Assembly (NCBI GenBank): GCA_977006965.1
Contig: OZ345357.1
Coordinates: forward strand, 1,550,001-1,614,000
Length of the DNA: 64,000 bases
Origin: Phymatolithon calcareum
Lineage: Eukaryota > Rhodophyta > Florideophyceae > Hapalidiales
Direction: 5' to 3'
Shown here: positions 40,383 to 51,450 of the stretch, piece after piece
Layout of the letters: each line of letters begins with the position of its first letter
How positions within the stretch are numbered: position 1 is the stretch's first letter
Notes under the pieces: generated by a model
Told to the model about the DNA's origin: nothing
Database searches by the model: none
What the model saw: the letters and a program-made list of their open reading frames with translations, nothing else
Made by a program: the position numbers and the translations under genes

Positions 40383-43300
40383 ATGGACAACTCGCAAGGA
40401 ACGCTGAAGGTCGAAAAACTCCCGAGACCAATTTCCACGCTTGAAAACAGAAAATTCAGCTTGTAGTACCATTCCGCGAGCTCGATGAGTACATCGAGGT
40501 AAGCCCTCCGGAAAGGGACACAGACGAGTTCAAAGTCTGGCGTCGACATGACAATAAGGCTAAAGCGATTATTGGTCTATCCCTTTCCGATGCCCATATC
40601 GAACATGTCCGAGGTGTCGAACGGCGAAAGAAATATGGCAGGCGATTCTCAACATATTCGAACGCCATACGCTTCTTAATAAACTCGCCGCTCGTCGCAA
40701 GTTCTATACCGCCACAATGCTCGAGGGCGAAAAGATACTGCCATACACTAACCGAATTCGTCAGCTCGCATCCACACTCAAATCAATGGGTGTTGACATC
40801 GACGACAAGGAAATGGCAATGGGTGTCCTGAATGGTCTTCCGAATCGTTATGTCAGTCTCGTCAGTGCCTTAGACGCACTTGGGAACGAGGACGAGACTT
40901 TCTCTCTCGAGTTTGTGAAGAGACAACTTCTACAAGAGGAGCAAAGAATGACTATGCGCCTCGAAGCCTCGACGGAGAAGTCTGAGTCCACGGCTCTTGT
41001 AAGTGCAACTCAAAATGGTTCATACGCCTATGACCATTGTGATCATTGCAATCGAGCTGGACATCCTTCTCTCAGGTGTTGGGACAAGTTTCCACACCTT
41101 GCACCACCGGGATACAAACCTCCGGGTCGAAAAGGAAAGAAGGACAAACCGACTGCCTTAGTTGCTGGTGAAACAGAATCTATTCGTGTCATGTCTGATT
41201 CTGACTACGTTTGCTTAATGGCAAAGGTTCGAAACTCAAACATTCCCGAAATGTCCACGTCATGGATTATCGACTCTGGAAGCACATCCCACATGACATT
41301 CGATCGTTCAATCTTTATCTCATACACGGAAATGAGGTCGACAGTCGAAATGGGAACTAGAGCAACTGCAACCATAGCAGGAACGGGCGATGCAATCGTG
41401 ACACTCAGCATCAACGGAAAACAGTCTCAGTGTATGCTCCAAAACGTTCTTCATATTCCGGATTTTTGTTATTTGCTCCTTTCCGTTTCTAAACTGGAGC
41501 TGTATGGGTATGGGATCTTATTCAAAAGCAAACGGTGCTACATCAAGGCACATGAGGAGATTATCGCCAAAGGTACTCTCCGTAAAGATCTATACATTCT
41601 AGATCGTCCGGAGAACAAACCCATGTCCAAGGAAACATCCCTCCTCAGCCTACAGCTATGGCACGAGCGTCTCGCGCATGTCAGTCCTACTGGAATCTCC
41701 GGCATGGCACGCCATGGGGTTGTAAAAGGATTGCATATCCATCCAGGGTCTTCGTAGGACAATGTATGCAACGTTTGCATTGCTGGGAAACCACATCGTG
41801 CTCCTATCTCGAAGTCTAGTGGTTCTCGCTCGGACGCAATTCTCGATCTCCTGCATTCCGACGTTCTCGGTCCAATTGACATCCCATCACTAGGTGGCTC
41901 ACGGCATTTCATCACGTTTATCGATGATCACTCCAAATGGACCACAGTTTTCACCATGCGAAAGAAGTCCGAGAGCTTCGAGTGCTTTCAGAAATTTCAC
42001 AAATACGCTGAAACACACACGGGAAGAAAGCTGAAACACCTCAACGTACATCAATTCTCACCGGCACCTAAGCTCAAAGCTATTCGGACCGATAACGGAG
42101 GAGAATACCTGTCAAATGAGTTCAAGACATATCTTTCAGAGCACGGTATTCACCATCAACTCACTGTTGCTTACACTCCTCAGCAAAATGGAGTGGCTGA
42201 ACGCATGAACCGCACTTTACTCAACTTAGTGCGCTCTATGCTTCATCACAAAGGCATCGAGAAGAAGTTCTGGGCTGAAGCACTTTCTACTGCTGTGTAT
42301 GTCCGAAATCGAGTTACGTCACGAGGACTTCCTTCGAACACGACCTTCCATCACATATGCATGGCAGCCGCACCAAACTTGGAACACTTACGCGTATCTG
42401 GCGCTAAGTGTTGGTACGTGATTCCGAAAAAGAAGGTCAAGAAAATCGACTCTCGTACTCGTGAAGCGATCATGATGGGATACTCGTTTGCATCTAAGGG
42501 ATACAAGTTATGGGATCCGAATGCATGCAAGGTGATCGTATCTCGTGAAGTTATATTTGACGAATCGGCATGCGAACTGAGAATCTTAAAACGGATATAC
42601 CAATCAGTTTTCCAAATCCAGGTTTTGACCAAAGCTTTCACGATGCATTTGAAACCGACGAAGCTATCGAAATTCCTCCAGCGATCATCAAGGTCGAGAA
42701 GAAACCCAACTATGCCAACATCCGTGAGGTTGCCGTGAAAGCCGAGGACGTTGCAGTGGAGGTACCGTGGACGAACGAAAGGACAACGGTGATGGTCAGC
42801 ACATTGTCTCTAAAGAAGAATCTATCTCAACTTCTAATGCTGACGCAACTCCTGAGTTAGTCGCGAAACCCATACTTCGTCGATCCACCCGTGTCTCAAA
42901 GCCACCAAGTTATTTCTGGAATGCTGGTCCCCATACAGCCATGTTGGCTCTCGAATCCGCCAACTTTGCAACTGAAACTGCTTTGTCTTCTCAAGAAGTT
43001 CCGCGGACTCTCAGAAGCGCGACGTCTAGGGACAACGCTGACTATTGGTCCCCTGCGATTGAGAAAGAACACTCATCTCTCATGCGCAACTGGACTTGGA
43101 CATTAGTACCACGCGAATCCGGAATGAACGTTCTCCTTTGCAAATATGTGTTTAAAGTCAAGGACACTGGCCCGAAAGCTCGCATTGTCGCGAAAGAGTT
43201 CCGACAGGTGCACAGTGTGGATTACGGCGAAACATATGCCCCAGTCGTGAAGTTCACATCAATTCGGATTCTTATCGCCACGGTGGCAGTTCATGATCTC

Positions 43301-44548
43301 GAACCTGTCCAAATGGATGTCGTCACTGCATTTTTGCACGGAGACTTCGATGAAGATATTTACATGGAGGTTCCCGCTGGATTTCATAATCCAAAGCCTC
43401 CTGACCTCGTGTGTAAGCTGTTGAAGGGACTGTACGGGATAAAACGAGCTCCCCGGCAATGGGGTGCGAAAATTGATGATTTCTTAATCAATGAACTCGG
43501 ATTTGCAAGCAGTCCGAATGATCCGTGCCTGTATGTTCGGCACACTTCCAAGAGCACTATGATCATTGCACTGGACGTCGATGACTTGTTCATTGCCGGC
43601 AGCGACACTGTTGCCATTGATTGGATGAAGGGGGAGCTTAACCGGCGATTCGAGATGAAGTATCTGGGAAACGCAAGCGTATTCCTCGGATTAGAGATCC
43701 GTCGGGATCGTGATCTCCGAACATTACACCTATCTCAAAAGGCATACGCGGAAACAGTTTTGAAACGGTTTAACATGGAAAATTCTAAACCGGAACCAAC
43801 GCCGATGGAGCCTTACAAGAAAACCAACACCGTACATGAACTCGACAGCACGGATTCTGCTTCATCTTAGATTCCGTATCGACCTGCAATTGGAAGCGTT
43901 ATGTATCTGATGGTTAGAAGTCAGCCGGATATCTCGGATGCTGTCGGAAAACTCTCTTCCTTCTGTGAAAATCCACTGCAAATCCATCAGACGGCTGTTA
44001 AGCGTGTTTTACGGTTCATCGCCGGAATTCGTGATCATGGGATTCTGTTTGGTAAAGACAGGAGTTTGACGCCAGTCGGGTTTAGCGACTCCGACTGGGC
44101 AGGCTGTCAAGAAACTCGTAAGGCGACAAGTGGATACGTCTTCATAGTTGCAGGGGGAGCAATTAGCTGGCGATCAAAGAAGCAAACCATTGTCGCGACA
44201 TCGTCATGTGAGGCTGAATACATTGCTGCATGTGCTGCTGCGAAAGAAGCAGTCTGGATATCGCGATTGTTTTCCGACATACTTGGTGTTAACAAGCCTT
44301 CTCGCATGCTCATCTTCTCGGACAACCAAGGCGCTATATCATCCACTCAAAACGAGGCAATTACCCAACGAAACAAACATATTGATATTCTATATCACTC
44401 TGTTCGCGAAGCTGTGTCAACCGAGAAAGTGGAATTCAAGTACTGTCCGACGGAGTTCATGGTCGATGATGCACTAACGAAACCAATATGTCGAATCAAG
44501 GTATCCGAGTTCGCGAAAAAGATGGGATTGTATCCTGCATGTTCGTAA
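40383..44548 (+). pseudogene. B gag-pol (broken)
   Basis: Gag starts at 40383 (MDNSQGTLKVEKL) but loses frame within 15 codons and again near 40620. The main gag-protease frame runs from about 40717 with zinc knuckle CDHCNRAGHPSLRC and protease IIDSGSTSHMTF, to a TAG at 41755. Integrase is readable 41956-42560 (RTDNGGEYLSNEF, QNGVAERMNRTL), RT 42767-43867 (YVDD replaced by LDVDDLFIAG) and RNase H 43901-44548 (SDSDWAGCQETRKATSGYV, SDNQGAIS). At least one stop, a TAG at 43868 and several shifts make it inactive; the RT box has Asp for Tyr. Confidence 0.88.
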
Positions 44549-44569
44549 GCTTCTTCGATCGAGGGAGAG

Positions 44570-44979
44570 TGTTGGAAATGTGACTGCTTGGATCTCTTGT
44601 CGCAGTGCACATTATCCTATGTCATAAGTCTCGAACCATTCCTCATATGTTATGATAGAATCAATCCGTGTTTCTTTTATCTTTACTGACAATGTAGCAG
44701 TTCAATCAATTTCTTGATTGATCTTGTCATTGTCAGTAATTGAATCATTTTGTTGATTGAATCAATCACAGTCGACATTTCAATCTTTTAGTTGAATGAT
44801 TCAATCACAGTTTGTAGTGCAATGAGCATGAGAAGTCGTATCATACCTCAATCCGAGGCCTATGTTAGACCCGGATCTGAAGCCCCGATTCAATAAACCA
44901 AGGAACATCTCACAACCAACCCAACCATCTCAACCATCTCAACCATCTCAACCATCAACAACCAAACCTCCATCCAACA
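44570..44979 (+). repeat. B 3' LTR (410 bp)
   Basis: Preceded by the polypurine tract GAGGGAGAG. It differs from the 5' copy at about 20-25 positions plus small indels, and its TATA region is altered (CTATGTTAGAC). Confidence 0.9.
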
Positions 44980-45166
44980 GAAGCAAGCTCCGCGGCAATG
45001 GCATGCCAAGATCGACAAGTTCCTCATCGACGATCTTGGCTTCTCAAGCAGTCCCAACGATCCTTGTCTGTACTTCCGGCACAAGTCAAACAGCATCATG
45101 ATCATCGCCCTGTATGTGGATGATTTACTGATTGCTGGAAACGGCACCTCTTCCATTTCGTGGATC
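44980..45166 (+). pseudogene. A1 pol, resumed reverse transcriptase fragment
   Basis: After the GAAGC duplication the sequence continues the interrupted RT (QAPRQWHAKIDKFLIDDLGF, then ALYVDDLLIAGN with the YVDD catalytic box). It stops at 45166 against the C 5' LTR. Confidence 0.85.
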
Positions 45167-45511
45167 TGTTGGAAGTGTGATTGCTCGAAGCTCTAGTCGC
45201 AAACACACTTCAATATCAAGGTATGATCTCGGTACACGTGTACACGTGCCAAGTCGAAAGTCAAAGTGTCTCAGAACTTTGAATCAAGAAGATTGCCAAT
45301 GACACGTTTCAAAGTATGATAAGAGTATGATAATCATACTCCCCTCACTCAGTAGATAATTTTTGATTTTTCATGTTACACGTGTCATATGATATTATGA
45401 CAAATTTGTTTAGGGTTAGAGTGTCTCCGTCGTCAACTTATGCTTTTACCTTGTCTGGTCAGATTCTCAGGCCTATATATGCCAGACCTAAGGTCCGCCA
45501 AGTGAATAAAC
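45167..45511 (+). repeat. C 5' LTR, 3' end deleted
   Basis: TGTTGGAAGTGTGATTGC start; subfamily marked by GTCAACTTATGCTTTTACC and TATATATGCCAGACCTAAGG, both shared with the C 3' LTR. Everything after AATAAAC, including the primer-binding site, is missing. Confidence 0.85.
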
Positions 45512-45591
45512 GCGACTAACTACTGCCGCCATCTTGAGGGTCATCCTTCCCCTCGCATCAACATGAACCAAACGCTCTCGCGCCGGCGCCT

Positions 45592-46740
45592 CCTTGACTG
45601 ATCACCTTTGGTTTTCTTTCAGGGCCAGTCTGCGCAACAGTACGTCATCGTCATTCTCAACAAACTGCCTAGTGGTTACATCTCCTTAAGTGATTTCCTT
45701 TGGTCTTCACCTAGGGCCGCTTCCACGGTGCTCGAGATCATCTAAAAGTTCCTAACAAGCCTCCTCTGCGGTATCTTAGTGGGCATATCTGTCTCTTTCA
45801 AGCACTTCGTCCATCCGTCTGACCCTGTTCGTCGTCGTTTAATCTTCCAAGACGAAGAACCGCTAAAACCGCCAACGTTCCTCCGATCTAAGGCAATCAC
45901 CAAAACCTCAGCACCGCGCCCGCCTCTAGTTTTTGAGGACCCCGACGAAGAACAAGAAGTTGTTCGTTACGATCCTAGGCGGCCCCGTTCCATTTTCATT
46001 GACGACGAAGCTGTTGAAAGTGATTCGGAAAGTATCGGAAGTGAAAATTCCGAGACCGAAGAAGATCTTCAAGACCTTCTCGAATCCCAAGAAGAGGACA
46101 AGGAGCACCGTGTGTCACCGCTTGTCGAAAAACACAAGCCTCCGAGTCACGTCGAAATCGTCCGCGGTCGAGCTATCGAAGAGAGAAGAGTTGCGAAACT
46201 GAACTGCAGTGCTTGCAATCTTCCACTAAGCGGACCCCAACAGCTGAAACAGCATCTCGGGTCGATCAAGTGGAAGAAACGAGTTCAACGCAGAGTTCTT
46301 CACCACTGCGGAACGTGCGGAAAAGACCTGCAAACACTGCACAATCTGCACAAGCACCTCAAGGCCAAGAAGCACGAACCGAAAATCTTCAAAATCAAAA
46401 TAAATTCTTTTCCCTGAATCCTGTTACGAATCCCTACTTAATTACCTCTGGTCTTTGAGTAGGGCCAACTTCAGGTGATCCTGGTAGCGAATCCTTGCTT
46501 GATCACCTCCGGTTTTCTTGCTAGGCCTGCTCTAGGATATTTGACTTCTCATCGTCCCGACCCTCTTGTTCCGTCTCCTTGGTCAATTTCCTCTGGTCTT
46601 TACCAGGGCACGGTCAAGGGATCACAAAGCGTCTTGCAGTGCGCGTTGCCGGCTGCAGGTTCTGGTGTACCAAACACCACAAAGATCTTCCTGTTTTGTC
46701 TCCTTACTTGATTACCTTCGGTTTTTAAGTAAGGCCCACT
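45592..46740 (+). repeat. C leader: iterated ~35-nt stem-loop modules
   Basis: At least six modules (about 45592, 45683, 46432, 46492, 46577, 46701) share CCT-(arm)-ATNACCTYYGGTNTT-(arm)-AGGGCC. Arms differ but mostly stay complementary: CCTACTT/GAGTAGG, CCTTACTT/AAGTAAGG, CCTTGGT/ACCAGGG. Between them lies a second repeat, CGTCTTGCAGTGCGNGTTGC plus GGCTGCAGGTTC, present twice. Confidence 0.65.
45779..46417 (+). CDS. Extra leader ORF of element C with U1-type zinc-finger motifs
   Basis: An open frame of 212 codons between LTR and gag; it has no ATG (GTG at 45779; open back to 45746). The first part is Pro-rich and acidic (SDSESIGSENSETEEDLQDLLE). Two finger motifs follow: CSACNLPLSGPQQLKQHLGS, in which the expected last His is Trp, and CGTCGKDLQTLHNLHKHLKAKKH, an exact C-x2-C-x12-H-x5-H as in U1/matrin-type RNA-binding fingers. 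TATCTTAG just before could be an old 3' splice site, so a captured host exon is possible. None of the other copia copies in the window has it. Function unknown. Confidence 0.5.
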   Translation: MGISVSFKHFVHPSDPVRRRLIFQDEEPLKPPTFLRSKAITKTSAPRPPLVFEDPDEEQEVVRYDPRRPRSIFIDDEAVESDSESIGSENSETEEDLQDLLESQEEDKEHRVSPLVEKHKPPSHVEIVRGRAIEERRVAKLNCSACNLPLSGPQQLKQHLGSIKWKKRVQRRVLHHCGTCGKDLQTLHNLHKHLKAKKHEPKIFKIKINSFP

Positions 46741-46971
46741 TCAGGAAACTGAAAGCGTCTTGCAGTGCGTGTTGCCGGCTGCAGGTTCAAGTGTACCAAA
46801 ACGCTACAAGAGGTTTACAGTCTCGAGCGATCCCCCGATCAAGGTCCGGGTCATTCTGACTCGAAGCGAATTTCTTATACGGGATAGATTGCCTTGATAG
46901 TTAACCCTGTGTTGACTCGCAGTGGACTCCCCGAACGGATTCTCGGCAGGAGAAGACCCCCACTCCCAAGA

Positions 46972-49900
46972 ATGGACAGCTCGCAAGGAACGCTGAAAGT
47001 CGAAAAGCTTACCGACACGAATTTCCATGCTTGGAAACAGAAAATTCAGCTCGTACTATCGTTTCGCGAACTGGATGAATTCATTGAGGATGATCCACTG
47101 GCAAGGGACTCGGACGAATTCAAGCTATGGCGTCGAAATGACAATAAAGCAAAAGCTATTATTGTTCTTTCCCTATCTGACGAACATCTGGAACATGTGC
47201 AAGAGGTCGTGAGGGCTAAAGAGATGTGGCAGTCGATCCTTAATATCTTCGAACGGCATACTCTTCTTAACAAATTTACTGCTCGTCGCAAGTTCTACAC
47301 AGCCACCATGTTCGAGGATGAGAAGATTCTACCTTACATGAATCGAATCCGTCACCTCGCTTCCACTCTTAAGTCAATGGGTGTTGATATCGATGACGAG
47401 GAAATGGCAATGGCTGTCCTCAATGGACTTCCAGATCGCTATGACAGTCTTATCAGTGCTCTCGATGCTCTCGGAAACGAAGACGAATCCTTCTCTTTGG
47501 AATTTGTGAAAAGTAGACTTTTGCAGGAAGAGCAACGAATAAATATGCGCATCGAGGCATCAGGCGCTAAATCTGAGACTGCAGCATTGTTTACTGCCAA
47601 GCGAGACGGAAGTCAAATTCGCGACCACTGCACACATTGTAATCGAGCAGGACACCCATCTCTCAGATGCTGGATCAAGTATCCGCACCTAGCTCCCGAA
47701 AGGCACAAGCGTCGACATCAGAAACCCTCAAAGCCATCTGCTCTCCTAAGCGACGAAAAAGAGCCTGTTCGTATCATGTCTGACTCCGATTTCGTTTGCC
47801 TCATGGCCAAAGTACGCAGCTCAGATATTCCCGAAAAGTCAAAATCTTGGATTATTGATTCTGGATCTACATCGCACATGACGTTCGATCGTTCAATCTT
47901 CAGCTCATACGCTGAATTGTCGTCAAGTGTCGAAGTGGGAACACGCGCGGAGGCCAAAATTGCTGGAAAAGGAGATGTCTTCATTACGCTTAATTTGAAC
48001 GGAAAAGAGTCTAAGTGCCTACTGAAAGATGTACTGCATATACCGGACTTCGGCTACTCGCTACTCTCGGTGTCGAAAATGGACGAGCTTGGGTATGGAA
48101 TAACATTCAAAAGCGGTCGATGCTATGTTGAAGCTCACAATGCGATACTTGCAAGTGGAACACTTCGCAAGAGTTTGTACGCTCTCGATCTTGCGGATGA
48201 CAATCGCACAACGGAAGTTGCATGTCTTGCAAGTTTACGGCTATGGCATGAACGCCTTGCTCATGTTCACCCTTCTGGCATCACTGACATGGTTCGCCAT
48301 GGCGTGGTCAAGGGTGTTGATATTTCTTCCCGTCCAGACTCCCAACATCCGTGCAAAGGCTGTCTTGCTGGCAAAGGTCATCGTGCTCCTATCCCAAAGT
48401 CCAGTTGATCTCGTTCCAACGCTGTTCTCGATCTCGTGCATTCCGACGTTCTTGGTCCTATCGATATCCCATCTCTTGGAGGTTCTCAGTACTTCATTAC
48501 TTTTATAGATGATTACTCCAAATGGACTACGTTGTTCACCATGCGAAAGAAGTCGGAAAGTTTTGAATGTTTTCGGAAGTTCCACAAGTATGCGGAAACT
48601 CACACTGGAAGAAAGCTTAACCACTTGAACGTCCAAAAATTCTCAGCTGAGCCGAAAATCAAAGCAGTCAGGACAGACAATGGTGGCGAGTATCTTTCTA
48701 ACGACTTCAAGGAATATCTCTCCGAACACGGCATTCGTCATCAGCTAACTGTTGCGTACACCCCACAACAAAACGGGGTGGCTGAGCGCATGAACCGTAC
48801 ACTTCTCAATTTGGTGCGCTCGATGCTTCATCACAAAGGCATTGAGAAGAAGTTCTGGGCTGAGGCGTTAGCTACGGCAGTGTACGTCCGCAACCGATTT
48901 ACGTCAAGAGGACTTCCTTCGAACACGACCCCCCATCACATATGGATGGGAGCCGCTCCAGACTTGGGACACTGCCGTGTGTTTGGTGCCAAGCGTTGGT
49001 ACGTGATTCCGAAAAAGAAGGTGAAGAAACTCGAGTCTCGGACTTGCGAAGCAATGATGGTGGGATATTCGTCTGAGTCCAAAGGGTATAAGCTATGGGA
49101 TGTGAGCTCAAGGAAGGTGATTGTGTCTCGGGACGTCACATTTGACGAATCGGATTTGGAAATGAGCATATCAGAAACAGATGAGAAAATCACAACTTTG
49201 AAACAAAAAGATGTTCAAATTGCTGTTGACATTGTGGAATTCAAAGACTCTAAGTCAAAAGATATCGAAGAAAATGCTGGAAATAATGAGGTGGAAGACC
49301 AGCAAGATTCTGAAGTCGACATACCAGCAACTCCTCTCGAGGGCGAAAATCTAACTTTGATCGAGAAGCCCATTCTTCGTCCTTCTAAGAGAGTTTCTAA
49401 GCCTCCAACTGCATTCTGGAATAATCATCCACATTCGGCTATGCTTGCACTAGAGTCAGTGAACATAGCATCTGAAACCACATTGTCTTCCCGAGAAGTT
49501 CCCCAGACTTTCCGAGCTGCTACGTCATCCAAGAATATTGACTTCTGGTCATCTGCAATCGAGAAAGAGCACTCTTCTCTAACACGTAATAAGACGTGGA
49601 CACTTGTTCCTCGAAAATCCGACATGAACATTCTTCCGCGCAAGTACGTCTTCAAGGTTAAAGATACTGACCCTAAAGTTCGCATTGTTGCCAAAGGGTT
49701 CCGCCAGGTGCGTGGGGTGGATTACGGAGAAACGTATGCCCCCGTCGTAAAGTTCACCTCGATTCGTATCTTGCTTGCGACAGTTGCAGTCCATGACTTG
49801 GAGTTGCACCAGATGGACGTCGTGACCGCGTTCTTACATGGAGACCTTGAGGAAGAAATTTACATGGAGGTACCTGCTGGATTTCGCGACTCCAATCGCC

Positions 49901-51048
49901 CGGATTTAGTATGCAAACATCTGAAGGCACTTTACGGATTGAAGCAAGCACCGAGACGATGGCACGCGAAGATCGACTCGTTCCTAATAACCGAGCTAGA
50001 ATTTACAAGCAGTCCGAATGACCCTTGTCTCAACGTCCGGCACACGTCTAAGAGCATTATGATCGTTGCGCTCTATGTGGACGACTTGCTCATTGCCGGA
50101 AACGACACTTCCTCTATTTTGTGGATCAAGGGGGAGCTTAACCAGCGGTTCGAGATGAAAGACTTAGGAGACGCAAAGATGTGCTTGGGGCTTGAAATTC
50201 GTCGCGATCGGGATCGTCGTACTTTACATCTATCACAAACGACATATTCTGACACAGTCCTGAAGCGGTTTGGCATGGAACATTCAAAACCGGCACGTAC
50301 CCCTATGGAGTCTTGCAAGAAGTCGAGCCCAAATGAAGAACTCGATACCTCGGAACCAGTGTCTGATGAAGTCCCGTATCGACCCGCTATCGGAAGTCTC
50401 ATGTACCTTATGGTCGGCACTCGTCCTGATATCTCCGATGCTGTCGGGAAGCTCTCATCGTTCTGTGAAAATCCTTTGAAGTCACACTGGACGGCTGTCA
50501 AGCGCGTTCTCTGATATATTGCGGGGACTCAGGACTACGGATTACTGTTCGGTTCAAGCAGTAGTCTAACTCCAATCGGTTACAGCGACTCAGACTGGGC
50601 TGGATGCAAGATGACTCGGCGGTCTACAAGTGGATATTTGTTCCTTTTCGCAGGGGGAGCCACAAGCTGGAAGTCGAAGAAGCAAACAATCGTTGCGACT
50701 TCCACATGTGAAGCAGAATACATCGCTTCGTGTGTAGCTGCGAAGGAAGCTGTCTGGCTTTCACGTCTCATTTCGGATATTCTCGGACAACCTGAACCCC
50801 AGCGCATGCTACTACATAGCGACAGTCAAAGTGCGATATCAATGGGACAAAACACGGCTGTCACGCAGCGCAACAAGCACATTGACATCAACTACCATTA
50901 TGTTCGAGATGTGGTTCCAGCTGGAAAGGTGGAAATCAGATATTGCCAAACCGATCTGATGGTAGCCGATGCGTTAACTAAGCCGTTAGATCGCATTAAG
51001 CTGTCTAAGTTCGCTGAAGATATGGGACTATCAAGAATGAAGTCCTAA
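46972..51048 (+). pseudogene. C gag-pol, single frame with two TGA stops
   Basis: From ATG 46972 the whole polyprotein (~1358 codons) stays in one frame, interrupted only by TGA at 48406 (between GAG-pre-integrase and integrase) and TGA at 50512 (before RNase H). Order: gag, zinc knuckle CTHCNRAGHPSLRC, protease IIDSGSTSHMTF, LWHERLAHVHPSG, integrase (HSDVLGP, RTDNGGEYLSNDF, QNGVAERMNRTL), RT (FLHGDLEEEIYMEVP, LYVDDLLIAGN) and RNase H (SDSDWAGCKMTRRSTSGYL, TCEAEYIASC). All catalytic residues are present. The second stop fits CGA to TGA (C to T). Youngest-looking coding region of the cluster. Confidence 0.88.
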
Positions 51049-51069
51049 AGTTCCTCGATCAAGGGGGAG

Positions 51070-51450
51070 TGTTGGAAGTGTGATTGCTTGGAGCTCTAGT
51101 CGCAAACACACTTCAATATTAAGGTGTGATCTCAATACACGTGTACACGTGCCAAGTCGAAAGTCAAAGTGTCTCAGAGCTTTGAATCAAGAAGATTGGC
51201 AGTGACACGTGTCAAAGTATGATAAGAGTATGATAATCATACTCCCCTCACTCAGTAGATGATTGTCCATTTTTTCATGTTACACGTGTCATATGATATT
51301 ATGACAAATTTGTTTAGGGTTAGAGTGTCTCCGTTGTCAACTTATGCTTTTACCTTGTTTGGTCGGATTCTCAGGCCTATATATGCCAGACCTAAGGTCC
51401 GCCAAGTGAATAAACCAAGGAATCATTTCAGCAAGAACCACAACCTTCAT
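51070..51450 (+). repeat. C 3' LTR, truncated
   Basis: Preceded by the polypurine tract AAGGGGGAG. It matches the C 5' LTR to AATAAAC and continues CAAGGAATC..., then runs into element D (opposite strand) near 51450 without a proper LTR end. Confidence 0.8.

Larger units (their letters stand above)
39488..44979 (+). mobile_element. Ty1/copia element B, complete but inactive, TSD GAAGC
   Basis: 5492 bp with both LTRs, flanked by GAAGC at 39483-39487 and 44980-44984, inserted into A1's reverse transcriptase. The LTR sequence differs from family A outside the terminal TGTTGGAA and the primer site, so it is a separate family. LTRs differ at several percent of positions by eye. Confidence 0.92.
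35744..45166 (+). mobile_element. Ty1/copia element A1, interrupted by element B and cut at its 3' end
   Basis: 5' LTR 35744-36185, primer site 36186-36199, leader to 36767, then a broken gag-pol to 39487. Element B fills 39488-44979; A1 resumes in the reverse transcriptase (KAPRQWHAKID equivalent) and ends at 45166, where the LTR of element C starts. RNase H and 3' LTR are absent. Confidence 0.85.
45167..51450 (+). mobile_element. Ty1/copia element C, near-complete, with an extra leader ORF
   Basis: The 5' LTR (45167-45511) lacks its 3' end and the primer site, lost in a deletion joining AATAAAC to leader sequence. Then a long leader with an extra ORF, a gag-pol broken only by two stops, and a 3' LTR from 51070 that fuses to element D near 51450. 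Confidence 0.85.
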
